Part shown: positions 26,440 through 35,981 of the stretch, in pieces
How the letters are laid out: every line of letters starts with the position of its first letter
Numbering within the stretch: position 1 is the stretch's first letter
NCBI GenBank assembly: GCA_036382515.1
Contig: DASVHQ010000147.1
Span: forward strand, 38,603-102,602
Length of the DNA: 64,000 nucleotides
Direction: 5' to 3'
DNA from: JADGRF01 sp036382515
GTDB lineage: Bacteria; Myxococcota_A; Polyangia; Polyangiales; JAFGIB01
Made by a program: the position numbers and the translations under genes
Notes under the pieces: generated by a model
The model's input: the letters and a program-made list of their open reading frames with translations, nothing else
Told to the model about the DNA's origin: nothing
Databases searched by the model: none

Positions 26440-28707
26440 TCACGGGGCCAGCAGCAGCTCGAGCTCGGAGCCGCGTGCGGTGATGCGGTAGGCGGGATGC
26501 TTGCCGTCGACGAAGCGGATGGTCAGCTCGGAGTGGTCGCCCTTGTTGAGCACCGCTGCGTGCGCGATCGACTTGTGGCTCGCCTTGATCGGGCCGGCGC
26601 GATCCACGGCCAAGCTGCCGCGCACGATCAGCGTGAAGCCGTCGCGCTCGGCCTTGCCTTCGAGGCTCTTGATGGGTGCGTTCATGCGCAGCACGAAGCG
26701 CTGCGCGTTGGGCACGCTCTTGGCGCCGAACCAGGCGCCCGTGCTTGGCGTTGCGGGCTTGGGGGCCGCAGGCGCGACGCGTGCGCTGTCATGCACGTCG
26801 ACGGCGTAGGGTGAGCCCGCGGGCACGGTACGTACGGCAGGCACGGCGGCTGAAGGGCGGGCCGTTGCAGCTGGCGGGGTGTCTGGCGACGCAGCTGCCG
26901 CCGTTGGCGGCGGATTGCCGAGCATGGTTTGTGCGTACGCCGGGTTGAGCGCCGTGGTTGCTGCCGGCACTGCGACGTTGGGCTGGGGCGTGGAGGGCAA
27001 CGCTTGCGCCGCGGCGTTCTGCGCTGCGCTCGCCGGTGCGGTCGTCGCGACGTTGGCCCCGGGCGCGCCCGGGGTGGTCGCCGCGGTCGCGTCGGTTGGT
27101 GTAGCGGGTGCCGTGGGCGCGGGCATCAGCGCGGGCGCTGTCGGCGCCGGCTGCGCCTCCACGGCGCGGTGCACCGGGATCATCGTGTCCTCGGACGTGG
27201 GCGCGAGCGCGTAGACGCCCAAGCCGAGCGCGCACAGGCCGAGTGCAGCCATCGCCGCCATGCGCAGCACGCCGCGGTCTTCGCGCTGGGTCTTGCGCAG
27301 CGCGGCAGGCGCGGCAGTGACGCGACGCGGCCTTGCACGCAGCTTCTCCCACTGGCCGCGGCCGAAGCTGCGGGCCGTCGCGAGCCAGGCGCTGTGCAGC
27401 GATTGCTCCGCCGCGCCGCGCGAGATCTCGAGAGACTTCTTCGCGGCGGGGCCGATCAGACGCTTGCCGACCGCAAGCCAGCGCTGTGCGGTAGCCACGA
27501 TCGCGGCGAAGATTCGCAGGAAACGCACGAGCACCGAGCTGCGTGCGAAGTCGGGCACGGGGTGGGCCCAGGCGTCGGCTTCGTCGGTCTCTGCCACGCG
27601 CGGCCGAGCCTGCGTGATGATGATGCGCGGTGCTTCGCGATCGCTGGCGGCTGCACGCTCGTGGTGAGCGAGGCGGCCGTCTGCGGCGCGCGACACTTGC
27701 TCGGCGTCTTGCTCGGCGCTCGAAGCGCGAAGCACGTCGTCGTCCTGATCCTCTTCAGCGGCCGTCTCGGCATCGGTCTCGTCGTCCTGCGCGGTCTGCT
27801 CGTCCAGCGTGAGCGCGGGGGGCAGGGCTTCGGCCTCGCCATCCGCCACGGTCCTCAGCAGCTCGTGCGTGTGCGCCTCGTCTGCGAACGCCACCTCGTT
27901 TTCGGTGCTGGCGTGGAACTCGGTCATCGTGATCGCCGATGTGCGCTGCGCGCCGATGGCGGCTGCATGCTGCTGGTCTGCCTCGGGCGCGCGGCTCTCG
28001 GCGGCCGCCAGCTGCGGTGCTGGCAGGTCGCGCGCGGTGTCGCTCGCGTTCTGCTCTGCGACGCTGGGATCCCAGTCGAACTCACCGAACAGCGACTGTC
28101 CGCCGTCGAAGCGCACCGTGACCGAGAGCACGGGCACGTCGCCCTGCATGTGCAGCGTGACCTCCGCGATGTTGCCGCGGCCGAGCGCGGCGCCCGCGTG
28201 CGCCACCACACCACGGCCGAGCTCGAGCAAATCGAGGCGTTGTTCGAACACCGCCGCACCGCCGCCCGCGTGTGTGAGCTGCGCATCGAGCGGCGCACCC
28301 ACGCCGTCCACGTCGAGCGTGGCCGACGGCGCCTGCCGCTGCGCGTTGCCGTGGGGCAGCACGCCCGCGTTGCGCTCGGCGACCATCTCGTCGATCAACG
28401 CGCGCGCGTCGGCGTCGATGTCGAGGAAGCGCAGGCCGAACTCGCCGCTGCGCTCGCCGGTCAGATGTGTCCACACCACCTCGCCGCGACTGGACACGCG
28501 CGTGCCGCCCGGCACGGTCTCGAAGGTGCAGAAGAGCTGTGCCCCGATGTCGGGCAAGCAGGCGGAGCGCAGCGCCAAGCCGCCTGGGCTCAGGTCCACC
28601 GCGTCGGCTTCGAACGCGTCTTCGAAGTCTTCGTGCGAGAGCGCCACGGGGATGCCGAAGGGGATGCGGTTGCTTTCGGGTTGGCGTCGTTCGACGGTGC
28701 TGATCAT
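26440..28707 (-). CDS. PilZ domain / transmembrane / AMIN-like protein
   Basis: The 755-aa protein has an N-terminal PilZ-type domain (about residues 1-120; VDLSPGGLALRS and FGLRFLDID) that normally binds c-di-GMP, although the usual RxxxR is imperfect (RRQPESNR). A long acidic and Ala-rich, probably disordered region follows. One transmembrane helix lies near residues 480-500 (AAMAALGLCALGLGVYAL), then a Pro/Ala-rich stretch, and a C-terminal AMIN-like beta domain (about 655-755; RFVLRMNAPIKSLEGKAERD). AMIN domains localise periplasmic proteins at the wall or secretin complexes. The layout could link cytoplasmic c-di-GMP to the envelope. Divergent from the FHA gene. Confidence 0.75.
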   Translation of the reverse strand: MISTVERRQPESNRIPFGIPVALSHEDFEDAFEADAVDLSPGGLALRSACLPDIGAQLFCTFETVPGGTRVSSRGEVVWTHLTGERSGEFGLRFLDIDADARALIDEMVAERNAGVLPHGNAQRQAPSATLDVDGVGAPLDAQLTHAGGGAAVFEQRLDLLELGRGVVAHAGAALGRGNIAEVTLHMQGDVPVLSVTVRFDGGQSLFGEFDWDPSVAEQNASDTARDLPAPQLAAAESRAPEADQQHAAAIGAQRTSAITMTEFHASTENEVAFADEAHTHELLRTVADGEAEALPPALTLDEQTAQDDETDAETAAEEDQDDDVLRASSAEQDAEQVSRAADGRLAHHERAAASDREAPRIIITQARPRVAETDEADAWAHPVPDFARSSVLVRFLRIFAAIVATAQRWLAVGKRLIGPAAKKSLEISRGAAEQSLHSAWLATARSFGRGQWEKLRARPRRVTAAPAALRKTQREDRGVLRMAAMAALGLCALGLGVYALAPTSEDTMIPVHRAVEAQPAPTAPALMPAPTAPATPTDATAATTPGAPGANVATTAPASAAQNAAAQALPSTPQPNVAVPAATTALNPAYAQTMLGNPPPTAAAASPDTPPAATARPSAAVPAVRTVPAGSPYAVDVHDSARVAPAAPKPATPSTGAWFGAKSVPNAQRFVLRMNAPIKSLEGKAERDGFTLIVRGSLAVDRAGPIKASHKSIAHAAVLNKGDHSELTIRFVDGKHPAYRITARGSELELLLAP

Positions 28708-28854
28708 GGTCCTGTCCTCGCCGCTGAAACTGCTGCTTCGACAGGTCGCAGAAGCGGCGGCAAACGTCCAGTTTTCGACGCGCCACCGTGTCCTGGCCGT
28801 GGGCTACCCAAAACCTTGACCCGGCGGCTTCTGCGGCCCAGCTTTGCGCCAGCC

Positions 28855-29793
28855 ATGGGTGCTCGTTTCGTAGTGCGCTCGCACAAGGGAGAGAAAGTCC
28901 CCGGCGAGCCCGAGTTCGTGTTCGATCAGGGCCGCATCAACGTGGGTCGGGGTGCGGCTGCGGACGTGTGCATCCCCGACCGCACCGTGTCCGAGCTGCA
29001 TGCCACCGTGCAGCTGCGCGGCGACGACTGGCTGCTCGTCGATGCGGGCTCCACCAACGGCACCAAGCTCAACGGTCAGCGTCTGACGGGTGATCGACCG
29101 CGCAAGCTGCGTGACGCGGACTCGATCGAGCTCGGCGCCTACGTGCTGTCGTTCCACGTGCAGCCGCTGGCGATCGAACCGATGAGCGCCGAGCGCACCG
29201 CCGAGCTCGCGCGTCGCTTGCTCCGGCAGGCGCACTCCGCGCACGGGCACGCGCTGCCGGCTCCGCGGCTGTGCGTGCTCAGTGGGCCTGCCACCGGCAC
29301 GAGCTTCGGGATCCCGGCGGCGCCGTCGCGTTCGCTGGTCGGGCGTGCCGACGGCTGTCAGCTGCTGCTCGCGGACGACGCACTCGCCCCCGAGCACGCT
29401 GAGGTCGTGCATGACCTCGACGGTATTCTGATCAAGAGCCTGGGTGGTAAGCCCGCGATTGTGTTTGCCGACCAGGCCGTTCAGTCACGACGCCTGCGTG
29501 ATGGCGACGAGCTCACCCTCGGCGGCACGCGTCTCTTGTTCGAGGATCCCGCGCAGGCTCCGCTCGACTTGCTCAAGGCCGAGCCCGATCTTCCGTATGC
29601 ACCACCGCTGGCGTCGGCGCTGCCGGAGAAGACCGAAACCCTCGACCCACCGCCGTCGGCGGCAAGCCTCCGCACGGCGCTTGTGCAGGACAAGCCCGGC
29701 CGCGTGGATGCCGACCTGATGATCTACGCGCTGGCGGCCACGGTGCTGCTCGCGAGCGTGGTGGCATTCGTGGTGCTGCTGCGCGCGTATTGA
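28855..29793 (+). CDS. Double FHA-domain protein with C-terminal membrane anchor
   Basis: ATG 28855 gives 312 aa. FHA domain 1 (about 20-95) contains INVGRGAAADVCIPD and VDAGSTNGTKLNG; FHA domain 2 (about 145-225) contains SLVGRADGCQLLLADD. A Pro-rich linker leads to a C-terminal helix (MIYALAATVLLASVVAFVVLL) and only a few residues beyond, so it is tail-anchored. FHA domains bind phosphothreonine, implying a link to Ser/Thr kinases, which are plentiful in myxobacteria. The in-frame extension upstream of 28855 overlaps the divergent PilZ gene and has no family similarity. Confidence 0.85.
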   Translation: MGARFVVRSHKGEKVPGEPEFVFDQGRINVGRGAAADVCIPDRTVSELHATVQLRGDDWLLVDAGSTNGTKLNGQRLTGDRPRKLRDADSIELGAYVLSFHVQPLAIEPMSAERTAELARRLLRQAHSAHGHALPAPRLCVLSGPATGTSFGIPAAPSRSLVGRADGCQLLLADDALAPEHAEVVHDLDGILIKSLGGKPAIVFADQAVQSRRLRDGDELTLGGTRLLFEDPAQAPLDLLKAEPDLPYAPPLASALPEKTETLDPPPSAASLRTALVQDKPGRVDADLMIYALAATVLLASVVAFVVLLRAY

Positions 29794-29815
29794 TCGACAA
29801 AACGAGAGCGAGCGC

Positions 29816-29982
29816 TAGGAGCCTGTCGGAGAAAGTCGGACCGAGGGCTTCGAGTCGATTCTCGAGACAGGTTCTTGGGCGGAACCGCAGGAATACTGCG
29901 TGGTATTTTGAGGATTTCGCACAAGAAGATGTCCGAGAAGCGGCCGAAGACCGACGGGAGCGCTTTCTCCGACAGGCTCCTA
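29816..29982. mobile_element. MITE-like element 1 with perfect 20-bp terminal inverted repeats
   Basis: TAGGAGCCTGTCGGAGAAAG (29816-29835) is the exact reverse complement of 29963-29982. The element is 167 bp and has no coding capacity. The outermost TA at each end could be the target duplication typical of Tc1/IS630-type insertions. The 15-bp core AACCGCAGGAATACT (29883-29897) recurs in the element at 56024-56144, and the terminal repeats of the two are related (GAGC.TGTC..AGAAA). Confidence 0.8.
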
Positions 29983-30231
29983 GTGGCCGACGGCGCTTGG
30001 GTGTCGGCTGGGTGTGTGCGCGGCGCGTGCAAACGCCATCCAACCTTCGAGCCCGCCGCGCTTGCAGGCTGATCCTCCGCCGTCCAGACCACCGTCCCCA
30101 GCACGCCGTTTGCCACCACATGCTCTCTCTCGACACAGAGAGCTTCTCGACCTGACGCACTACCGCTAGCCGCGCCGCACCCGGTAGCCGGCGATTCGTG
30201 CTACGTTGCGAGTTCGGCCGGGGGTGCTGCG
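29983..30231. other. Non-coding remainder of the gap 29794-30231
   Basis: Apart from the MITE-like element I find no gene here. A small hairpin, GCTCTCT/AGAGAGC, lies at 30122-30143. A TACGTT -10-like box starts near 30201, about 24 nt before the lipoprotein ATG. Confidence 0.45.
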
Positions 30232-31065
30232 ATGCAGAGCTTGCGTCTTTCGCTCGGGTTTCTCGTGCTGCTGTTGGCTGCATGCACGCGCGCCAATTCA
30301 GCCGGCAGCGATGCCGGGCGCTCGCAGTGCAAGGCCGATTGTGCCCAAACGGACGCCTGCGCGAGCGATGCCTGCGTAGCGACCGCGGCAGGTCGGGACG
30401 CCTCCATCGCCCAAGACGGCGCTGTGCATCCTGGTCACGGGGATGCAGCCGCTGACGGCGGCCGCAGCGCCGACCACGATGCTGGCCAAGTTGCAGACGA
30501 CGCCGGAACCCAGCCCGGCACGGCGGGGGTCGACTGCACGAAGCAGCCCACTACGTTCCCGAGCTTCGATCGCAGCTGCCAAGCGGATTCGGAGTGCGTG
30601 ACCGTGCGGCGCACGATCAACTGCTGCGGCAGCGAGCTCGCGACGGCGGTCAACCAGGCGTCCGTGAGGGCGTTCGAGGCCGCCGCCGCCAGCTGCGACG
30701 CGCAGTTCCCGGCTTGCGGGTGCGCCGCCGCCGCGCCGACTGCCGACGACGGCACGCGCTTCGACGACGCGCATCCGTACGCCGTCAGCAAGTGCACGGC
30801 GCAAGTCTGCTCCGGGAGCTTCGTAGCCGCGGCGAAGACCAGCTGTGGGCCCAACGGGCTGGGCTGCGACGCGCGGACCGAGGTGTGCGTGAGCCGCCAG
30901 CCCGTGGGCCCGGCCATCGTCTACGAGTGCAAGCCCGTCCCGGCCCCGTGCATGTGGACGCGTGGCTGTGCGTGCCTGCGCAGCAGCCTGTGCACCGGTG
31001 GCTTCAACACGTGCAGCGACGTCGGCGAAAACAGCATCGACTGCCTGTGCCCGCTCTGCCAGTGA
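30232..31065 (+). CDS. Cys-rich lipoprotein of unknown function
   Basis: The 277-aa protein has a lipoprotein signal (SLGFLVLLLAACTR, lipobox LAAC near residue 18). About 85 Ala/Asp/Gly-rich residues follow, then a Cys-rich part with pairs such as INCCGSE, FPACGCA and DCLCPLC. The even spacing suggests disulfide bonds. I do not recognise the domain. It is convergent with coaX and separated from the FHA gene by the MITE-like element. Confidence 0.7.
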   Translation: MQSLRLSLGFLVLLLAACTRANSAGSDAGRSQCKADCAQTDACASDACVATAAGRDASIAQDGAVHPGHGDAAADGGRSADHDAGQVADDAGTQPGTAGVDCTKQPTTFPSFDRSCQADSECVTVRRTINCCGSELATAVNQASVRAFEAAAASCDAQFPACGCAAAAPTADDGTRFDDAHPYAVSKCTAQVCSGSFVAAAKTSCGPNGLGCDARTEVCVSRQPVGPAIVYECKPVPAPCMWTRGCACLRSSLCTGGFNTCSDVGENSIDCLCPLCQ

Positions 31066-31093
31066 GTCGCGGCCGCAGCCGCAGCGCCGGTAG

Positions 31094-31858
<765 letters not shown>

Positions 31859-31874
31859 GGGTGAGGTCCGTAGG

Positions 31875-32579
31875 TCAGTGTGGTCGCAGTGAGAGCGAAC
31901 GCTTGAGCATGGCGCCGAAGGTGGCATCGAGCTGCGGAGCGTGCTTGCTGACCACCTGAGCGATCGGCCGCGTGGCTTCGGCAATCGGCTCGGCTTCGAG
32001 CGTCAGCGGCCTTTCGAGGTCGGCTTCCGAAGCTTGTTGCGGCGTAACCGCTGGCATCAAGCGCTCGGTCGAGGCGGTGGGCGAGCGCGGCGCCGGCGCA
32101 GCTGCCGGTCTCGGTACCGGTGCGGGCGCAGGCGCGGCCGCGAGCGGGCGTGACAGCTCGCCTTCGAGCGCCATCTCGAGAGGCGTCGCAGTGCGATCAC
32201 GCATCGGCTTGCGGGCGCCCGCGGCAGGTTCCTGGGCGATCGACTCGCGCGCAGGCGGCTGCACGGCCTGCGACGGCGCGCGCGCGGCGGGCTTCTGCGC
32301 CACGCTCACGCGATCGGGGATGTTCACGCGCTCTTCCACGATGCTGGCGCGCTCGCGTGGCACGGGGCCTCGCGACGGCTCGCGAGCGGCTGCAGCAGCC
32401 ACGGGTGCTGCAGCTGCTGGCTGCACAGCGGCGGCAGCGGGTCGCGCAGCTGCAACGGGTGAGGCTGCGATCACGGCCATCGGCTCGGCAGTGCCTGCCT
32501 GCGGTGCGCGCGGCCGGCTGCGGTTGGTCTGCACGCGCGTCAGCAGCGCCTGCAGGCGCTCGACTTGGGGCCCGCTCAT
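31875..32579 (-). CDS. Ala/Pro/Arg-rich protein of unknown function
   Basis: The 234-aa protein starts at ATG 32579, overlapping the preceding stop by four bases. It has a short ordered N-terminus (SGPQVERLQALLTRVQ), a long low-complexity middle rich in Ala, Pro, Arg and Glu, and an ordered C-terminus (PQLDATFGAMLKRSLSL). No signal peptide or membrane segment is visible. The two ordered ends suggest an adaptor with a flexible linker. Function unknown; coupled to the gene at 32576-33127. Confidence 0.6.
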   Translation of the reverse strand: MSGPQVERLQALLTRVQTNRSRPRAPQAGTAEPMAVIAASPVAAARPAAAAVQPAAAAPVAAAAAREPSRGPVPRERASIVEERVNIPDRVSVAQKPAARAPSQAVQPPARESIAQEPAAGARKPMRDRTATPLEMALEGELSRPLAAAPAPAPVPRPAAAPAPRSPTASTERLMPAVTPQQASEADLERPLTLEAEPIAEATRPIAQVVSKHAPQLDATFGAMLKRSLSLRPH

Positions 32580-33127
32580 GCGGCCTCCGGCGAGCTGAGC
32601 TTGGAGGCGATCGTGGCGAGGCTGTCGCCGCTCTTGGACCACGCCCAGACCTGCTCGGCGATGCGCGGGTCGACCATGATGTACTTGGTCGTGCGCGCGA
32701 TCGGCACGCACGCCACTTCCGCGGCGCACAGCGTCGAGAACATGCCGCCGAGCAACGCGGCCACGGCGAGGTTGTCCTCGTCCAGTGGTGGCAGGCCTTC
32801 CACGACCAGCACCAAGGCGCCGCCCCATTGCTCGAGCTTCAAGCGACCCCAGCCATATAGCGACATCACGGCGCCGGCATGCGTGAGCACGATCTGCGGG
32901 CTCAGGGTGTTGGCTGTTCCGGGCAGTGACTGCCCGACGATCTGCCCCAGCTGACTGCCCAGCGTGCGGATCGCGGTGAGGTCACCGTTCTGCACCGCGG
33001 TCATGATCAGCGGCGCGAGCACGTTCTCGGCCAGGACGATCACGCGGGCTCCGCCGCGCGTCCTGACCCGGCCATGCGCTAGATCGAATTGAAAGAATCC
33101 ACCCGGGTCGAAGTGGGTATCGGTCAT
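32576..33127 (-). CDS. Conserved-looking cytoplasmic protein of unknown function
   Basis: The 183-aa protein starts at ATG 33127. Alternating hydrophobic and polar residues suggest a compact alpha/beta fold, with segments VIVLAENVLAPLIMTAVQNG, ALVLVVEGLPPLDEDNLAVA and YIMVDPRIAEQVWAW. There is no signal peptide. I do not recognise the family. It is coupled by an ATGA overlap to the Ala/Pro-rich gene and then coaX, so the pair probably works together. Confidence 0.65.
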   Translation of the reverse strand: MTDTHFDPGGFFQFDLAHGRVRTRGGARVIVLAENVLAPLIMTAVQNGDLTAIRTLGSQLGQIVGQSLPGTANTLSPQIVLTHAGAVMSLYGWGRLKLEQWGGALVLVVEGLPPLDEDNLAVAALLGGMFSTLCAAEVACVPIARTTKYIMVDPRIAEQVWAWSKSGDSLATIASKLSSPEAA

Positions 33128-33222
33128 GAACGCTCCATGAGACGTTGAGCAGGATAACGCTGTTCGTGGCAAATCCTCCAGATTCTTCGAAAGGTTGCGG
33201 TCCCAAGCCAGGTCGGTCGGTG

Positions 33223-34596
33223 ATGAGGCGGGTCGTTCGAGCACACATGTCGGTCTGTTTGGCGCTGTGCGTGCTGTGCGTGCGTGCTGCGCCGGCTCGC
33301 GCCGACGGCCTGATGGACGCGTGGGCCAGCTGGGCGCTTGCCCCCAAGGTCTGGAAGGGCCAAGTCGTGCCCGAGCCCGACCCGACCCCGCGGCCGGCCG
33401 GCCCCGAATGGCGCCTGGACTCGTGGCGCTTGCCGCTGCACGTGCACGCGCCCGCGGATCTGCCGCAAGCCAACGTGGTCGCGGCACTCGCGGCGCTCGA
33501 GGACGCCTACGAAGCGCTGGCCGAGCACGGCTGGCCGCTGCCGCATGCCGATGGCGGTTACGGCGGCACGACGGGCTTCGACCTCTACCTGCAGCGCGAC
33601 GCCCGTGACGCTGCGCTCGCCGAAATCGATGCGCCGCGGCCCATCTCCGACTTCGACGCCGCGCAGAGCTACGCCGTGGTCGATGCGTCCGTGGCTGTCG
33701 CCGATCTCGAAGCCTGCGTGCAGAGCGCGCTGACGCAGGCCGCCTTGCGTGGGCAAGACCCGGCCGAGGCCGGTAGCTGGCTGCGCGCGACCGGTGACTT
33801 CACCGCCTGGCTGTGGGACGGCGAGCCGGGCTGCCAGCAGAGCATGGTGCAGGCGCAACGCTCGCCCGAGCTTGGGCTGCTCGGTCACGACCCACGCTCG
33901 GCCGGCTCCGGCGCGCTCGCGCTGACGCTCCTGTCGGAGCGTCACGACGGAGGCAATGGCCGCTTCGTGCAGGCGCTGTGGGAGCTGACACGCCAGCGCA
34001 GTCGCGGACTGGTCGATCCGGGTTTGCTGCGCAGCTCACCGGACCTGTGGGAGGTGCTGGCGCAGGTGCTCAAGGCCACAGGGCACGAGGCGTGGCAGGA
34101 CGCCATCGAGGAACTCGCTGTTGCGCGCTTCTTCTCCGGCACGTCGAGTCGACGCCATGTTGCGGCATACCGCACGCTGTCGGCCTTGCCGCCCGACGCG
34201 CAGGTGCCGCTGCTGGCCGACCTCGAGTGGACCCAGCTGCCAGCGCACGTGCATTCGGACACCACGGAGTTGCACGAGCTGGGCAGCGCGTATGTTCGCT
34301 TGCACATCCCGACCGAGGCCGCCGCCATTGGCGTGCGCGTGTGGTTGCGCGGTGAGCTCGGCCCGCGCTGGTCGGTGGTCGCGATGCGGCTGGATGCGCA
34401 AGGCCACGAGCTCGGACGCGTGATGGCCGCGGAGCGACGGCTTCCGCAGAGCTACGTCCCGGTTGCGCTCACGCAAGACACGGCCCAGCTAGTCTTTGTG
34501 GTGACCTACCTCTCAGAAAAGACGCCGGATGCGGATAGATTGGAATTGCCTGCACACGGCTTCGAGCTGATCGTGGATCGCTCGAGCGAACCCTGA
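33223..34596 (+). CDS. Large exported protein of unknown function
   Basis: ATG 33223 gives a 457-aa protein with a signal peptide (MRRVVRAHMSVCLALCVLCV, cleavage near ARA-DG). Visible features are an N-terminal region with GYGGTTGFDLYLQRDARD, a central helical part, and a C-terminal beta-rich part (HSDTTELHELGSAYVRLHIP). The GFDLYL segment is seen in some secreted myxobacterial proteins of unknown role; no catalytic motif is certain. Divergent from the unknown gene pair upstream of coaX. Confidence 0.7.
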   Translation: MRRVVRAHMSVCLALCVLCVRAAPARADGLMDAWASWALAPKVWKGQVVPEPDPTPRPAGPEWRLDSWRLPLHVHAPADLPQANVVAALAALEDAYEALAEHGWPLPHADGGYGGTTGFDLYLQRDARDAALAEIDAPRPISDFDAAQSYAVVDASVAVADLEACVQSALTQAALRGQDPAEAGSWLRATGDFTAWLWDGEPGCQQSMVQAQRSPELGLLGHDPRSAGSGALALTLLSERHDGGNGRFVQALWELTRQRSRGLVDPGLLRSSPDLWEVLAQVLKATGHEAWQDAIEELAVARFFSGTSSRRHVAAYRTLSALPPDAQVPLLADLEWTQLPAHVHSDTTELHELGSAYVRLHIPTEAAAIGVRVWLRGELGPRWSVVAMRLDAQGHELGRVMAAERRLPQSYVPVALTQDTAQLVFVVTYLSEKTPDADRLELPAHGFELIVDRSSEP

Positions 34597-34702
34597 GCAC
34601 TCGTGCGCCGCACGCTGATGGCGGCGGCCGCCAACCGCTGCCGGCCGATCTCGGTCCGAGGCCGCTGGCGCTGCACAGGCAACGACACTTTGGTGCGCCG
34701 GC

Positions 34703-35981
34703 ATGTCCACTGCGATCGACTTTCGGCGCGTGTTCGAGGCCAGCAACGAGGCCCAGCTGTTGGTTGGCGCGGGCGACGAAGTGGCTGCCGTGAGCGAGGG
34801 CTATCTGCATGCGATCGGACAGGGCCGGCACGCGCTGCAGGGGCGTTCGCTGTTCCAGCTGCCACCCTACGCTGGGAATGCGGCCGCGGCCGAGCGGGTG
34901 CGCGACGAGATCAACGTGCTGCGGCGCACCGGCTTGGCCGTGGCGCACGATCTACACGGGCTTGCGGGCCTTCCCGGCGCGGCCTGGTCGCATGCGACGA
35001 GCGACGCCGTGGCGGACGAGGCTGGGGCGGTCAGGTACGTGATGCACAAGCTCGCGACCGGGGCCGGCGCCCGCCCCGCCCCGGCGCAGAACGCGCGCAG
35101 CATGCGGCAGCTCATCGAGCACGGCTACGACGCCATCGTCGCGCTCGATGCGTATGCTCGCGTTCTGTACGTGAGTCCCTCCATCAAACGCGTGACGGGT
35201 TACACGGAGCAAGAGTTCACGCAGCTCACGCCGATGACGCTCGTGCACCCCGACGACGCGCCGCGCGTCGCGGCTGAGCTGCAACGTCTGCTAGGGAAGC
35301 CAGGTGGCGTGTTGCTCACTCAGACTCGGCTCGAGCAACGCGATGGCCAGTGGCAGAGCGTCGAGGTCGCAGCCGTTAACCACCTGCAAGACCCCGATCT
35401 CGGTGCCATCGTCGCCACCTTTCGGGACGTCACGGCGCGCGTCGCGCTGGAGAACGAGCTGCGCCACAGCAGCCAGCAGCTGCACATGGCGCTCGCGGTT
35501 GCACGCGCGATCTGTTGGGACTGGGATGGCGCGTCGGGCCTCTTGAACTACCCCAGCGACTTCACCGACTTCTTCGGAGCGGCGGCCGGGCAACTGCACG
35601 ATCGCGACGGCATCGCCGCCGTCCACGCCGAGGATCGCGCGCGCGGTCGCCAGTCACATGCTCGAGTCGATGGGTTTCAAGGTGCTGCAGGCCAGCGACG
35701 GTCGCGAGGCGCTCGGCGTGTATCGCGAGCACGCGCCGGAGATCGTCGGCGTGCTCATGGATCTCACCATGCCGCATCTCGACGGCGAAGAAGCGTTCCG
35801 CGAGCTGCGGCGTCACAACGCGAACGTGCGCGTGCTCTTGATGAGCGGCTACAACGAGCAGGACGCGATCGCGCGCTTCGTGGGCAAGGGGCTCGCGGGC
35901 TTCATCCAGAAGCCGTTCAACGTGGGCGACCTTCAGGAGCGGCTGCGCGCGTTGCTCGGCTCCCTCGAAGCAGAGCGCTAG
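34703..35981 (+). pseudogene. Hybrid sensor kinase with internal deletion and frameshift
   Basis: From ATG 34703 the frame encodes PAS-type sensor regions: LFQLPPYAGNAAAAERVRDE, then a clear PAS (about residues 135-255; VLYVSPSIKRVTGYTEQEF), then the start of another PAS up to AVHAEDR. At about 35634-35650 the sequence passes, in another frame, into the end of a receiver domain (AVASHMLESMGFKVLQASDG, MDLTMPHLDG, FIQKPF) ending at 35981. The rest of the last PAS, HisKA, the ATPase and the receiver N-terminus are missing. Read from 34703 the frame runs on as low-complexity Arg-rich sequence. Most likely a deleted gene; the receiver part (ATG 35658) might still be translated. Confidence 0.7.

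Noticed and set aside
26929..28854. N-terminal extension of the FHA protein
   Set aside because: It is the antisense of the PilZ-AMIN gene; similarity to FHA proteins begins at 28855.
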